From Bacillota bacterium (GTDB lineage Bacteria; Bacillota; Clostridia; Oscillospirales; Oscillospiraceae): a stretch of 40,571 bases of DNA. Below are positions 6,723 through 14,956 of the stretch, one piece after another. The notes beneath the pieces were generated by a model, which had not been told where the DNA came from, did no database searches, and was given only the letters and a program-made list of their open reading frames with translations. A program made the translations under genes and the position numbers. The stretch covers positions 1 through 40,571 of the forward strand of contig JAQXWB010000102.1 in the NCBI GenBank assembly GCA_029225225.1. The letters run 5' to 3'. Every line of letters begins with the position of its first letter. Position 1 is the stretch's first letter.

Positions 6723-8681
6723 ATGAAACGACTGATTAAAAACAACTACATTCCGATTTTATTCGCGTTTGTCGCCGTGTGTATGGAACTGACGGCGGTA
6801 TATGTTACCAGCGGAAGGCTCCTGATCCGGCGTCCTTGGCTCTATCTTTCGATGCTTGCCATACTGACGCTGCTGCAATACTTCCTGCGGACAAATCGTG
6901 CGCGCCATATCTGCGCATCCATCCTGCTGTCAGTATTCTTTGTATGTGACCTTGTGTTCATCGTAATCTATGAAATGACCGGGACGATTTTCGATTTTTC
7001 GATGCTCAAGCTGCGCGGTGACGCAATGGCGATTTTAGAGAGTGTGCCGATCAATTTTACTTACACCGCAATCTCCGGCATTTTGCTGAGCGCCTTTATC
7101 GTATTCGGCAGGACCTTTGCCTCTGAGGACGGAAACGCCGCCTTTTCAAGATTCGCAAAAAGAGTTCTGACACTCTGCCTTGCCCTTGTGCTGGTTTTGC
7201 ATCTATCCCTCTCCTATTTGACCGTAGCCGAGGCGAACGACAACTCCGACCTTGCAGAGACGAAGCTTTACGAACCGCAGGAGGGCGGCTATGCCGACAA
7301 AGGAATTTTGGGAAACCTTGTCTCGGAGCTTTATCAAGGTGCGTTTGACGAGGTTGATATCGGGAATACGGAGGAGATTGAGCAATTCCTTTATCAAAGT
7401 GTGACGGGCGAAGAGATTCCTATGTTCGGCGCGGCGGAGGGCTATAATGTAGTGACGGTTCTTGCCGAGAGCTTTGAATGGTTCTCCTTCCTTCGCGACG
7501 AGGCGCGATATCCGAACGGCTACCATGCAGACGAAGCCGTCCTGCGCGAGCTGTATCCGAATCTCTATGCCTTCTACGACACCTCGTATGTGATGACGAA
7601 TTTCCATTCGCGGGAAAAGACGGACATCTCCGAGAATCTCTCCATCATCGGCAACTATCCCTTGGATTACTATTTAAACTATGACTATTCCGAAAATAAT
7701 ATCGCCTATTCTCTGCCGAATGTGATGCGTTTGCTTTACGGCGTAGAGTCCAATTCCTTCCATAACGGCACAAACAGCTTCTATAACCGCGACGAGTATC
7801 TGCCCAACGCCGTCGGTTTTTCCTCCTTTGTCGCCTCGGATGAGATGGAGGTGCAGGGAATGACGAATTACTTTGACCTCGGCGAGCGTAATCTCGATTC
7901 CGAGATGATCGAGACCTGCAAGGAACAGATGTTCCCCACCGACCGTCGTTTTAATACCTATATTACGACCATCACGATGCACGGTCAATACGCCCATCGC
8001 GACAACCTGCAAGAGTATTACAACCTATTAGATGCTTATGGGCTTCTGCCCTTGCAGGAGGACGACGAGAACGCCAACACCTTCCGCTACTATGCCGCAG
8101 CCGCAATGGAACTGGATCGTGCCGTCGGCGTCATGATGGACTTTCTTGAAGAAACCGGACTGCTTGACCATACGCTGATTGTCATTTTCGGCGATCACAA
8201 TGTGTATTATCAATCGCTTTCCAACTATGTCAAGAATATCTACCCGAAGTCCGATCCCAGCGCAGACATCACGGAGCTTTACCGCGTGCCGCTGATGATC
8301 AAGGTCGGCGTGCAGTCGGAGCAGGTTGTCATTGACAAATTTACCTGCACGGCGGATATCCTGCCGACAATCCTCTCTTTGCTTGGCATCCGCTATTACG
8401 ACAATCTTTACTATGGCAACAGTGCTTTTTCCGAGAAGGAGAGCCTCTTGTATTCACGGGCATACGATGTATTCTTCACGGATCAGATCTATTTCACCTC
8501 GCTGGATCACATTGTCTGGGCATCCCCGCAGGCAGACGAAAGCTATCAGGCAGAGATGGAGCAGCGCGCCGTAACACTAATGGAGAAGATTTCCTATGTC
8601 AACCGCATTTTTGCCGCCGACCTATTCCGCGGCGACGCGCTGACCCGCTTTGAAGAAAATATGCGCTCCATCAACCCATAA
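6723..8681 (+). CDS. LtaS-like sulfatase-fold phosphoglycerol transferase
   Basis: Likely transfers a phosphoglycerol or related group from a lipid onto a cell-surface acceptor, as lipoteichoic acid synthases do on the outer face of the membrane. Five N-terminal membrane helices (about 8-28, 40-56, 63-84, 114-131, 147-165) are followed by an extracellular alkaline-phosphatase-fold domain. The metal site is visible: Glu249 in VLAES, the candidate nucleophile Thr300 in REKTDISEN, and Asp491-His492 in IFGDHN. At 652 residues it matches the family length. The context around Thr300 differs from classical LtaS, so the true substrate is uncertain. It is the second gene of an operon with a membrane protein. 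Confidence 0.85.
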   Translation: MKRLIKNNYIPILFAFVAVCMELTAVYVTSGRLLIRRPWLYLSMLAILTLLQYFLRTNRARHICASILLSVFFVCDLVFIVIYEMTGTIFDFSMLKLRGDAMAILESVPINFTYTAISGILLSAFIVFGRTFASEDGNAAFSRFAKRVLTLCLALVLVLHLSLSYLTVAEANDNSDLAETKLYEPQEGGYADKGILGNLVSELYQGAFDEVDIGNTEEIEQFLYQSVTGEEIPMFGAAEGYNVVTVLAESFEWFSFLRDEARYPNGYHADEAVLRELYPNLYAFYDTSYVMTNFHSREKTDISENLSIIGNYPLDYYLNYDYSENNIAYSLPNVMRLLYGVESNSFHNGTNSFYNRDEYLPNAVGFSSFVASDEMEVQGMTNYFDLGERNLDSEMIETCKEQMFPTDRRFNTYITTITMHGQYAHRDNLQEYYNLLDAYGLLPLQEDDENANTFRYYAAAAMELDRAVGVMMDFLEETGLLDHTLIVIFGDHNVYYQSLSNYVKNIYPKSDPSADITELYRVPLMIKVGVQSEQVVIDKFTCTADILPTILSLLGIRYYDNLYYGNSAFSEKESLLYSRAYDVFFTDQIYFTSLDHIVWASPQADESYQAEMEQRAVTLMEKISYVNRIFAADLFRGDALTRFEENMRSINP

Positions 8682-8720
8682 AAAACAGCGCTCCGGCGGC
8701 GGGGCGCTGTTTTTTATGGG
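8675..8720 (+). terminator. Long-stem terminator after the LtaS-like gene
   Basis: CCCATAAAAAACAGCGC (8675-8691) pairs perfectly over 17 bp with 8704-8720, with further C/G pairs toward the loop. The U-tract is embedded in the 3' arm (GCTGTTTTTTAT). The 5' arm overlaps the stop codon. Confidence 0.85.
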
Positions 8721-8730
8721 TAAAGCGTGG

Positions 8731-8906
8731 TACTGTCTGCCTGTGCAGAAGCCATCGGGTGCATACAAGAGATTGCCACGTCACTTCGCTCCTCGCAATG
8801 ACATGATAAGCCACCCTGTCTGTCATTGCAAGGAGCGAAGCGAAGAGGCAATCAATTTTCAGGAACTACTGACTGCGTGCAAACTTGTTTATGCCTACTG
8901 TCTGCC
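8731..8906. repeat. Pair of 11-bp direct repeats bracketing a palindromic element
   Basis: TACTGTCTGCC occurs at 8731-8741 and again at 8896-8906, on both sides of the inverted-repeat element at 8771-8853. The whole stretch between the convergent gene ends at 8681 and 8939 looks like accumulated repeat DNA without a gene. Confidence 0.5.
8771..8853. repeat. Palindromic MITE-like repeat element
   Basis: Two 33-base arms (8771-8803 and 8821-8853) are inverted copies with 29 of 33 positions matching, separated by 17 bases. The arm GATTGCC...GCAATGACA is of the kind dispersed as short palindromes in many bacterial genomes. It encodes no protein. Confidence 0.75.
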
Positions 8907-8921
8907 GCTTACGCGGTCTTT

Positions 8922-8944
8922 GGGGACATATCCCCGCCCTACTT
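8922..8944 (-). repeat. Short stop-codon-spanning hairpin repeat, copy 2
   Basis: Minus-strand AAGTAGGGCGGGGATATG then TCCCC carries the stop TAG of the femAB-like gene and a GGGGA/TCCCC hairpin. A related copy, 18 of 21 positions alike and in the same gene orientation, spans the galE stop at 729-749. Confidence 0.5.
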
Positions 8945-9958
8945 ATGATAAAACCGCTGAGCAACGGTAACAAGCTTGCCTAACAAACGACGCGCCGCAA
9001 AATCGCACTGTCCGATGTACTCACAGAATTCCGCGCCAAAGCCCTGCTTATAGCGATGTAGCCCGAGCTTCGGGTTATCCTCGGTTGGATAGCCCTCAAC
9101 GCCTCGAAAATCGAACCATTTACAGCCCATTTCCAGTGCGTCACATTGCATCCTCCACTGTAGCAGCTCATTCGGATGATCCTTTCGTGCCTCCGTATCT
9201 GAGCAGCCATACATAAACCATGCACGGTTGCCCATAAGTACCATAAGCGCGCCTGCGACAACATTCCCTTCCGCCTCGGCAAGGTAAAGCCGTGCGCAGC
9301 CTTGCAGTTCGCGTAGAACAGAAGCAAAATAAGGCGCTTTTCTTGCCTCGAATCCGTTCTTCTCCGCGACTTGTTCCATCATCTGACAGAACCGCGGCAG
9401 ATCGTCCTGAGAACCAAGGCGAACCGTAATACCGCTGCGCAATGCGTGGTGGATATTATAGCGCGTTGTGCGGTGATACTGCGCGGCAAGTGATTCCGGC
9501 GTCAACCCCTCAAGCCGCAGCACATAGCACATTCTCGGCTGAAACAGGGAGAAATCCGAGGCTGTATTGATGGAAAATCCCTCTTCCTTAACTGCGTCTG
9601 TAAATTGGGTATCTTGCGCGGCAATGCGCGGATCAATGCGCAGGCAATATGCACCCTCACGTTTTGCAAGAGCCTTTGCGGCACCGATCAGGGTGTGAAA
9701 TGTCTTGGTATCACCGTCCGTGAAAATCGGCCCTCGCGGCGCATAAAGCAGGCAGGTATGAAAATGCCGCAGATCGTGCCGCAGCAGTGCCATTGTGCCG
9801 ACAATTTCTCCTGATACCTCCCGACACAAAATACCGTACCAGCCCCAATCACTTTTTACGCCCCCCCAAAGCGAGGTCTGCATAAAATGGCAATTTTCAT
9901 GCTCACGCACAAATTCGTCCAATTCTTCCGCATGCGCAAGATCAACAATCTCAATCAT
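8939..9958 (-). CDS. FemAB/MurM-type peptidoglycan interpeptide bridge ligase
   Basis: Members of this family use aminoacyl-tRNA to add amino acids to the side chain of lipid II or related acceptors at the cytoplasmic membrane face. The 339-residue product shows the two GNAT-like halves of the fold: HFMQTSLWGGVKSDWGW and LLYAPRGPIFTD in the first, and RTTRYNIHHALRSGI, AGALMVLMGNRAWFMYGCSD, PNELLQWRMQCDALEMGCKWFDFRGVEG and LGLHRYKQGFGAEFCEYIG in the second; the last three are hallmark FemAB segments. No long coiled-coil arm is evident. AAGGA precedes the ATG. Which amino acid is added cannot be told. It lies downstream of the two-component operon but a 169-bp palindrome separates them. Confidence 0.88.
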   Translation of the reverse strand: MIEIVDLAHAEELDEFVREHENCHFMQTSLWGGVKSDWGWYGILCREVSGEIVGTMALLRHDLRHFHTCLLYAPRGPIFTDGDTKTFHTLIGAAKALAKREGAYCLRIDPRIAAQDTQFTDAVKEEGFSINTASDFSLFQPRMCYVLRLEGLTPESLAAQYHRTTRYNIHHALRSGITVRLGSQDDLPRFCQMMEQVAEKNGFEARKAPYFASVLRELQGCARLYLAEAEGNVVAGALMVLMGNRAWFMYGCSDTEARKDHPNELLQWRMQCDALEMGCKWFDFRGVEGYPTEDNPKLGLHRYKQGFGAEFCEYIGQCDFAARRLLGKLVTVAQRFYHK

Positions 9959-9987
9959 AGAATCCTTCTCTCATTTTATTTGATGAA

Positions 9988-10156
9988 CTTAGGGAACCTC
10001 TGAACAAATCAGCGGCGGCGCTCAGCGGATCTTTTACCGCAACTTTTCGGTTCGAAAACCTTGAAATACACAAAGTATTCCTTCGGTTTCCAAACCTCAA
10101 TTTGCGGCAAAATCTCTCGCTGACCGCTCTTGCGGATTGATTCAGAGCTTCCTTAG
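9988..10156. repeat. 169-bp near-continuous imperfect palindrome (MITE-like)
   Basis: Outer arms CTTAGGGAACCTCTGAAC (from 9988) and GATTGATTCAGAGCTTCC (from 10135) are inverted copies with few mismatches. Inner arms 10022-10042 (TCAGCGGATCTTTTACCGCA) and 10102-10123 share the same centre near 10072, as does an innermost GGTT..AACC pair. The element fills most of the gap between the two-component operon and the femAB-like gene and encodes nothing. It may act as a terminator for the former. Confidence 0.7.
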
Positions 10157-10206
10157 AATAACCTATGCTTGTATCACAAATTTGTCGGACTTGCATCAAA
10201 GCTGCA

Positions 10207-11049
10207 TCATTCCGCAGGTTCGGTCATCTGCTCCATTGCATCACTCTCAGCAGCGGCGGCGAGATTCTCCGCTTCGGAGGCGGATATTCCACCGAATTGC
10301 AAAATGCCAAAATCGGTTTGGTAATACAACGCAAAGGCAAAACGGTTGCCGCTGTCATCATACAAGTAGCACCACGAGAGATAAGCATTCAGTTCTTCCG
10401 AAGCTTTTTCCAGCACGCCGTCACAAACGGTGACCTTCTCCGCCACGAGTCCGAAATACTCCGCCCATGCGCGAACCATCGCCTCAAGCATGGGATCCGC
10501 GCCATTCATTTCACGGAAAGCCTCAATGTCTAAGAATTGCGTAAAAAGCAGGTCTGCATCCTCTTGATCGACAAGATGCAGGATCTTTCCCTCCACCGGA
10601 TCATACTTTGCAAACGCCCAGCCATCATAGGAGTAGATCTCATAATATTGAAAGGCGATATTGCCAATGCGGTCTACCACAAGAAAGGGTGTTATGTTCA
10701 GCCCTTCAGAGAAATGATCAACCATTGTGTGATAGAAAGCATCATTGAGTGCGCCGTACATATAGAGCTTGTCCAGTTCCTCGAAAAAAGCATCGCTCAC
10801 TTCCTGCTCCGAATGAAGACCCTCGTTTTTTTCCACAACCAGCGTCGAATAATTTCCGTCTGCCAGCAGGGACAGCTTTTGCACAATGCTAAGATCCTCA
10901 TAGTTCAGCACGCTGTTGGAGGCATCATAGGCTTCCACCTTCTCCTCAGCGTCTTTTTTCTCAAAATACAGCAGAAGACGAGGCAGGCAGAACGCAAACA
11001 CCAATGCTATCGCCGTCGGGACAAGCCAAAGCCATTTCGCCCTTTTCAT
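10207..11049 (-). CDS. Membrane-anchored accessory protein of the two-component operon
   Basis: Not recognised by family. One N-terminal hydrophobic segment (residues 5-29, after MKRAK) anchors a soluble domain of about 245 residues expected outside the membrane. The domain is acidic, rich in Tyr/Phe and contains NITPFLVVDRIGNIAFQYYE, which could be a strand-rich sensory fold. No lipobox is present. Its start overlaps the end of the histidine kinase gene by four bases (ATGA), so it is translationally coupled to it. The arrangement suggests a regulator or co-sensor of the kinase, in the way YycH and YycI act on WalK, but no sequence similarity to those was recognised. Confidence 0.75.
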   Translation of the reverse strand: MKRAKWLWLVPTAIALVFAFCLPRLLLYFEKKDAEEKVEAYDASNSVLNYEDLSIVQKLSLLADGNYSTLVVEKNEGLHSEQEVSDAFFEELDKLYMYGALNDAFYHTMVDHFSEGLNITPFLVVDRIGNIAFQYYEIYSYDGWAFAKYDPVEGKILHLVDQEDADLLFTQFLDIEAFREMNGADPMLEAMVRAWAEYFGLVAEKVTVCDGVLEKASEELNAYLSWCYLYDDSGNRFAFALYYQTDFGILQFGGISASEAENLAAAAESDAMEQMTEPAE

Positions 11050-12446
11050 TCCGTCTCGCCTCCTAATACAAACGATACGCAGGTGCCCTTCCCGACCTCG
11101 CTCTCAAATATAAGGCTCGTCTTGTGCAGCTCAGCGATCTGTCTGCACAGCGCAAGCCCCAAACCCGCGCCTCCCTCTGCTCTCGCGCGGGACTTATCGA
11201 CCATGTAAAACGCTTCCGTCAAACGCGCCAGTGCTTCTTGCGGTATGCCGCGTCCGTTATCGCGCACGGAGAAGCGGAAGCCGTTTTCTACCTGCCTTGC
11301 ATACAGGCGGATGATACTCCCCTCCTCCGAAGCTTTGCGCGCGTTGTCAATCAGATTGTATAATAATGTTTGGAGCAGTTCCGGAACGACATTCAGTTCC
11401 TGCTCCTCCACTCGCGTCTCCAAGCGAATATTTTTCTCCTTGAGAAGATACGCGCAGCTCGCGGCAGTATCCTGCACGATTCGGGAAGCGCTCGTTTTTC
11501 GAAACTGCGGTGTCTCCCGTTCCAGCGCAAATAAGTCCAGCAACGCAAAGGACATCGCCTCAAGACGCTTTCCCTCGGAAAAAATGTAGTTTGCCGCCTC
11601 AACCTGCTTCTTTGCAGGAAGGACACGGCTTCGTAACGTATCTGCATAGCCAATGACCGAAGTCAGAGGCGTTTTCAGCTCATGGGCAAAGCTTGCGGTA
11701 AAATCCTTCTGCCGCTGTGCGGCATCAGCAAGCTCGTGTATCTTAATTTCCAGCGAATCCGCCATCTCGTTAAAGCTCTGGGCAAGCTGCCCCAATTCAT
11801 CGTTGGAGCGGACAACGGCGCGTTTATCATATTGCCCTTCCGAAAACTGCTTTGCAGCGCGTGAGATGCGGCGGATTGGGCGGGTTAAATAAAAAGTCAA
11901 CACCGTTGTAATACCGATACCAACCGTCAGAATTGCCAGCATGATCCACTGATAGCGGGAAAGATCCTCATCCGCCCGTGTGAAGATGGAGGTGATCTCC
12001 CGCATTCGGCTCAGATAAAAAGTGCTGTCAAAGCAGGATACATTTTGTGTACAGAGGATAAAGCGTCGGTTTCCATCGGTGACAATCCGCGTCTGTATCG
12101 CGCCGACCGGTGTATCCATCTCAGTGCTTTGCTGCATCCCATTTGTACGCACGAGAACCGTTCCGCTTTCGCTCAGAATGCTGAATTCTCTTTGTTGCGC
12201 GGAGCCATCCTGCGTTAAAAGCGTGCGCAGGGACTGTACCGCGCCGTCCTCGTTTCCGTAGCGTAGCTCGTCAGCGCAGAGCGCTTGCACCGTCAGCCCA
12301 AATAGGCGCATATCCTCTCGCGCGTCGTTCATTTCGTAATCCAATGACGAGCGGAACGAACCGCGCACGACAATGTAGCCGCTGACAGACAGCGCAACCG
12401 CAAGTAGGAGCGCGACAATGGATATCATTTTCCAAGTGAATTTCAA
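11046..12446 (-). CDS. Sensor histidine kinase
   Basis: Autophosphorylates in response to an envelope signal and passes phosphate to the neighbouring regulator. Two membrane helices (about 7-27 and 167-188) bracket an extracellular sensor loop of about 140 residues. A HAMP domain follows (about 187-238, TRPIRRISRAAKQF..NDELGQLAQSFNEM), then the dimerisation domain with phospho-acceptor His255 in FAHELKTPLTS, and the ATPase domain with N-box LIDNARKA near 366, DNGRGIP at 396-402 and GAGLGLAL at 426-433. All key residues are present. The gene overlaps the response regulator gene by four bases and the accessory gene by four bases. Confidence 0.95.
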   Translation of the reverse strand: MKFTWKMISIVALLLAVALSVSGYIVVRGSFRSSLDYEMNDAREDMRLFGLTVQALCADELRYGNEDGAVQSLRTLLTQDGSAQQREFSILSESGTVLVRTNGMQQSTEMDTPVGAIQTRIVTDGNRRFILCTQNVSCFDSTFYLSRMREITSIFTRADEDLSRYQWIMLAILTVGIGITTVLTFYLTRPIRRISRAAKQFSEGQYDKRAVVRSNDELGQLAQSFNEMADSLEIKIHELADAAQRQKDFTASFAHELKTPLTSVIGYADTLRSRVLPAKKQVEAANYIFSEGKRLEAMSFALLDLFALERETPQFRKTSASRIVQDTAASCAYLLKEKNIRLETRVEEQELNVVPELLQTLLYNLIDNARKASEEGSIIRLYARQVENGFRFSVRDNGRGIPQEALARLTEAFYMVDKSRARAEGGAGLGLALCRQIAELHKTSLIFESEVGKGTCVSFVLGGETE

Positions 12447-13099
12447 GGTGCAACCTCCAGACGGTAGCCTACCTTATAGATCGCCACCAGCCGTTTCTCC
12501 CAACCTAACTTTTTGCGCAGCCGCTGCACATGCAGATCGACCGTGCGGCTGTCTCCTGTGTACTCCGTCCCCCACACGCGTTCATAGATGGTATCACGAA
12601 ACAGCGCGATATTGCGGTTGCGCACAAAAAGCAGCAGCAGCTCATATTCTTTATGCGTCAGCGTGACCGGCACACCGCCGCGTGTGACAAGCATTGAGCG
12701 CGGCTCGATCACAACATCGTCAATCTCGTAGCGCTCATCCGCTTTGCCTGCTCTGCGCAAGACGGATTCCACGCGGGCAATCAGTTCTACAATTTCAAAG
12801 GGCTTTACCAAATAATCGTCCGCTCCCGCGCGAAGTCCCTGCACACGATCCGCAACGGAGCCGCGTGCGGTGATAAAAATCACAGGCGTGCCGGTCGGTC
12901 GAATTTGATCCATCAGCTCAAATCCGTTTGCACCGGGCAGCATAATATCCAGCAGAATCAGATCAAATGTATTTTCCTCCAAAAGATCGGCAGCGGCAAG
13001 TCCGTCGTAAACGCAAGTGCATTGGTAGCCGCAGCTGCTTAAATTCAAATCAATCAGATTCGCAATGGGCTTTTCGTCCTCTACGATCAGAATACGCAT
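12443..13099 (-). CDS. OmpR/PhoB-family response regulator
   Basis: DNA-binding partner of the adjacent kinase. The receiver domain starts MRILIVEDEKP with acidic residues 7-9, phospho-acceptor Asp51 in LLDIMLPG, and the conserved Lys in DDYLVKPFE. The C-terminal winged helix has the usual LTHKEYELLLLFVRNRN and RTVDLHVQRLRKKLG segments. The ORF is open upstream to 13159, but receiver domains begin at MRIL and a GGGAG lies about ten bases ahead, so 13099 is the chosen start (218 residues). First gene of a three-gene coupled operon. Confidence 0.93.
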   Translation of the reverse strand: MRILIVEDEKPIANLIDLNLSSCGYQCTCVYDGLAAADLLEENTFDLILLDIMLPGANGFELMDQIRPTGTPVIFITARGSVADRVQGLRAGADDYLVKPFEIVELIARVESVLRRAGKADERYEIDDVVIEPRSMLVTRGGVPVTLTHKEYELLLLFVRNRNIALFRDTIYERVWGTEYTGDSRTVDLHVQRLRKKLGWEKRLVAIYKVGYRLEVAP

Positions 13100-13149
13100 C
13101 AGCTTCCATCTCCCTGTTGGTTCGTTTTTTGTAACTATATTGCATCTGG

Positions 13150-13178
13150 ATTGTATCATATCTGCATCAGAATTTCAA
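13150..13178 (-). promoter_or_regulatory. Promoter of the two-component operon
   Basis: Minus-strand TTGAAA (13173-13178), 17 bases, TACAAT (13150-13155) with an upstream TGA giving an extended -10. It is back to back with the promoter of the PH-domain gene. Confidence 0.7.
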
Positions 13179-13195
13179 TTTTTTTGAACGGACTA

Positions 13196-13224
13196 TTGAC
13201 ATTTCTCGCAGAATAGCCTAATAT
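13196..13224 (+). promoter_or_regulatory. Promoter of the PH-domain gene
   Basis: Consensus TTGACA (13196-13201), 17-base spacer, TAATAT (13219-13224). The two divergent promoters are only about 17 bases apart, so the response regulator could control both. Confidence 0.65.
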
Positions 13225-13255
13225 GATTTTACAGACAAAAAAAGGAGGCAATGAA

Positions 13256-13678
13256 ATGGGTTTCAAGGGTGCAATGTACATTTGGAAGGATCGCAAGCGT
13301 TTTCTCGGCATGCCGCTGAGCTTCACGCGCTATGCAATCAGCAAGGATCGGCTTTTCCTCTCCGTCGGTTTATTCAGCGTCCGTGATGAGGAGATTCTGC
13401 TCTACCGTGTCCGCGATATCAGCATCAGGCGCACGCTCTGGCAGCGAATCTTCGGTGTTGGCTCAATCAACGTTACTTCTGCGGATAAATCAACGCCGCA
13501 GCTCGTTTTAAAGAATATCAAGCACCCCTTGGATATCAAAGAGCTGCTGCATGAGAACGTGGAAGAGTGCAAGATTCGCCGTCGTATGCGCGTCAGCGAA
13601 ATGATGGCGGATATTCATGATGAGCCTGACGACGATTCCGACCTTGATGATTTCGACGACGTACCTGACGCAACATAA
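13256..13678 (+). CDS. Small bacterial PH-domain protein
   Basis: A 140-residue soluble protein. Residues about 20-90 (RYAISKDRLFLSVGLFSVR through LYRVRDISIRRTLWQRIFGVGSINV) match the bPH_2 pattern common in Firmicutes membrane-associated proteins, but there is no membrane helix here. The C-terminal tail is very acidic (DEPDDDSDLDDFDDVPD). The ATG at 13256 is preferred over an upstream in-frame ATG because AAGGAGG lies seven bases ahead. It is divergent from the two-component operon and ends at a strong terminator. Function unknown. Confidence 0.8.
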   Translation: MGFKGAMYIWKDRKRFLGMPLSFTRYAISKDRLFLSVGLFSVRDEEILLYRVRDISIRRTLWQRIFGVGSINVTSADKSTPQLVLKNIKHPLDIKELLHENVEECKIRRRMRVSEMMADIHDEPDDDSDLDDFDDVPDAT

Positions 13679-13686
13679 CAGCTCCG

Positions 13687-13718
13687 GCTGCCGCGCTTTT
13701 GCGGCAGCTTATTTTTTC
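13687..13718 (+). terminator. Terminator of the PH-domain gene
   Basis: GCTGCCGC/GCGGCAGC 8-bp stem (13687-13694 with 13701-13708), six-base loop, then TTATTTTTT. Confidence 0.9.
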
Positions 13719-13733
13719 CCGCCATAATTCTTA

Positions 13734-13762
13734 TTGTAACAGCAGAAATTATTTGGTATAAT
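13734..13762 (+). promoter_or_regulatory. Promoter of the oadB-like operon
   Basis: TTGTAA (13734-13739), 17 bases, perfect TATAAT (13757-13762) preceded by TGG (extended -10). Confidence 0.75.
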
Positions 13763-13792
13763 CAAACTATCAACATTGGGAGGGAATATTGC

Positions 13793-14944
13793 TTGGAAGC
13801 ACTATTTGAAAACCTGCTGGACTTTGCCGCAGGCTTTCTCGCAGGTGATTGGAAAATGCTTGTTATGTGGTTGATCGGCGGTCTGCTGATTTACCTCGCG
13901 ATCAAAAAGGATATGGAGCCGTCGCTGCTGCTCCCGATTGGTTTCGGTGCGATTTTGATGAATTTACCCGGCGTGAGTCTCGGCGTTGACGCAGCCGGCC
14001 ATGCAGAGGGTATTTTGGGATTGCTCTATCACAGCGGCATTGCCAACGAGCTGTTCCCGCTTGCGCTGTTTATCGGCATCGGCGCAATGATCGACTTCGG
14101 TCCGCTGCTGTCCAATCCAAAGCTGATGATCTTCGGCGCGGCGGCACAGTTCGGCATCTTCTTTACCTTCTTTATGGCAAGCTTACTTGGCTTTGATATT
14201 CGAGATGCCGCATCTATCGCCATTATCGGTGCGGCGGACGGCCCGACTTCCATTGTCGTTGCCAATGCTCTAAACAGCGGCTATATCGGCGCGATCACTG
14301 TTGCCGCCTATTCTTATATGGCGCTTGTCCCGATTGTACAGCCGCCGATAGTAAAGCTTCTGACAACCAAAAATGAGCGGCGCATCCGAATGCCGTATGA
14401 GCCGAAAGAGGTTTCCAAGACCGTTCGCATCCTTTTCCCCGTAGTGATCACCATCATTACCGGGCTGTTTGCACCGGATGCTGTTGTGCTGATCGGTTTT
14501 CTGATGTTCGGCAACCTCATTCGTGAGTGCGGGGTCCTAAACGCCCTTTCAGAGACAGCACAGAAGGTGCTTGCGAATTTGATCACGCTCTTTCTCGGTA
14601 TTTCCATCGCGGCGAATATGGCTGCCGAGCAGTTTCTCAAGGTCGAGACGCTCTTGATTATGGGACTTGGACTTGTTGCGTTTATTTTCGACACTGCGGG
14701 CGGCGTCCTCGTTGCAAAGATCATCAATCTGTTCCTTCCAAAGGAGAAGAAGCTCAATCCGATGATCGGTGCGGCGGGTATTTCCGCTTTCCCGATGTCC
14801 TCGCGCGTCATTCATAAGATGGGACTGAAGGAGGATCCGCAGAATTTCCTGCTCATGCATACCGTCGGTGTCAATGTTTCCGGGCAGATCGCTTCGGTCA
14901 TTGCAGGCGGTTTGATCATGCGATTGGTATACACAATCGGTTAA
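13793..14944 (+). CDS. Sodium ion-translocating decarboxylase beta subunit (OadB/GcdB family)
   Basis: Integral membrane subunit that couples decarboxylation of a carboxybiotin carrier to sodium export. The 383-residue protein has about nine or more hydrophobic segments. Family signatures are GAADGPTSIVVAN near residue 145, containing the conserved Asp, and the C-terminal VGVNVSGQIASVIAGG, containing the conserved Asn. The start is TTG at 13793 with GGAGG nine bases ahead; no ATG occurs at the canonical family start and the next Met is at residue 19. Downstream, after 12 bases, is a tiny OadG-like gene. The biotin carrier and carboxyltransferase subunits are not in the window, so the substrate acid cannot be named. 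Confidence 0.9.
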   Translation: MEALFENLLDFAAGFLAGDWKMLVMWLIGGLLIYLAIKKDMEPSLLLPIGFGAILMNLPGVSLGVDAAGHAEGILGLLYHSGIANELFPLALFIGIGAMIDFGPLLSNPKLMIFGAAAQFGIFFTFFMASLLGFDIRDAASIAIIGAADGPTSIVVANALNSGYIGAITVAAYSYMALVPIVQPPIVKLLTTKNERRIRMPYEPKEVSKTVRILFPVVITIITGLFAPDAVVLIGFLMFGNLIRECGVLNALSETAQKVLANLITLFLGISIAANMAAEQFLKVETLLIMGLGLVAFIFDTAGGVLVAKIINLFLPKEKKLNPMIGAAGISAFPMSSRVIHKMGLKEDPQNFLLMHTVGVNVSGQIASVIAGGLIMRLVYTIG

Positions 14945-14956
14945 GGAGGTCAAATC

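Noticed and set aside
8771-8853. CRISPR array
   Set aside because: Only one inverted pair is present, with no regularly spaced direct repeats or cas genes; no CRISPR-like array was seen anywhere in the window.
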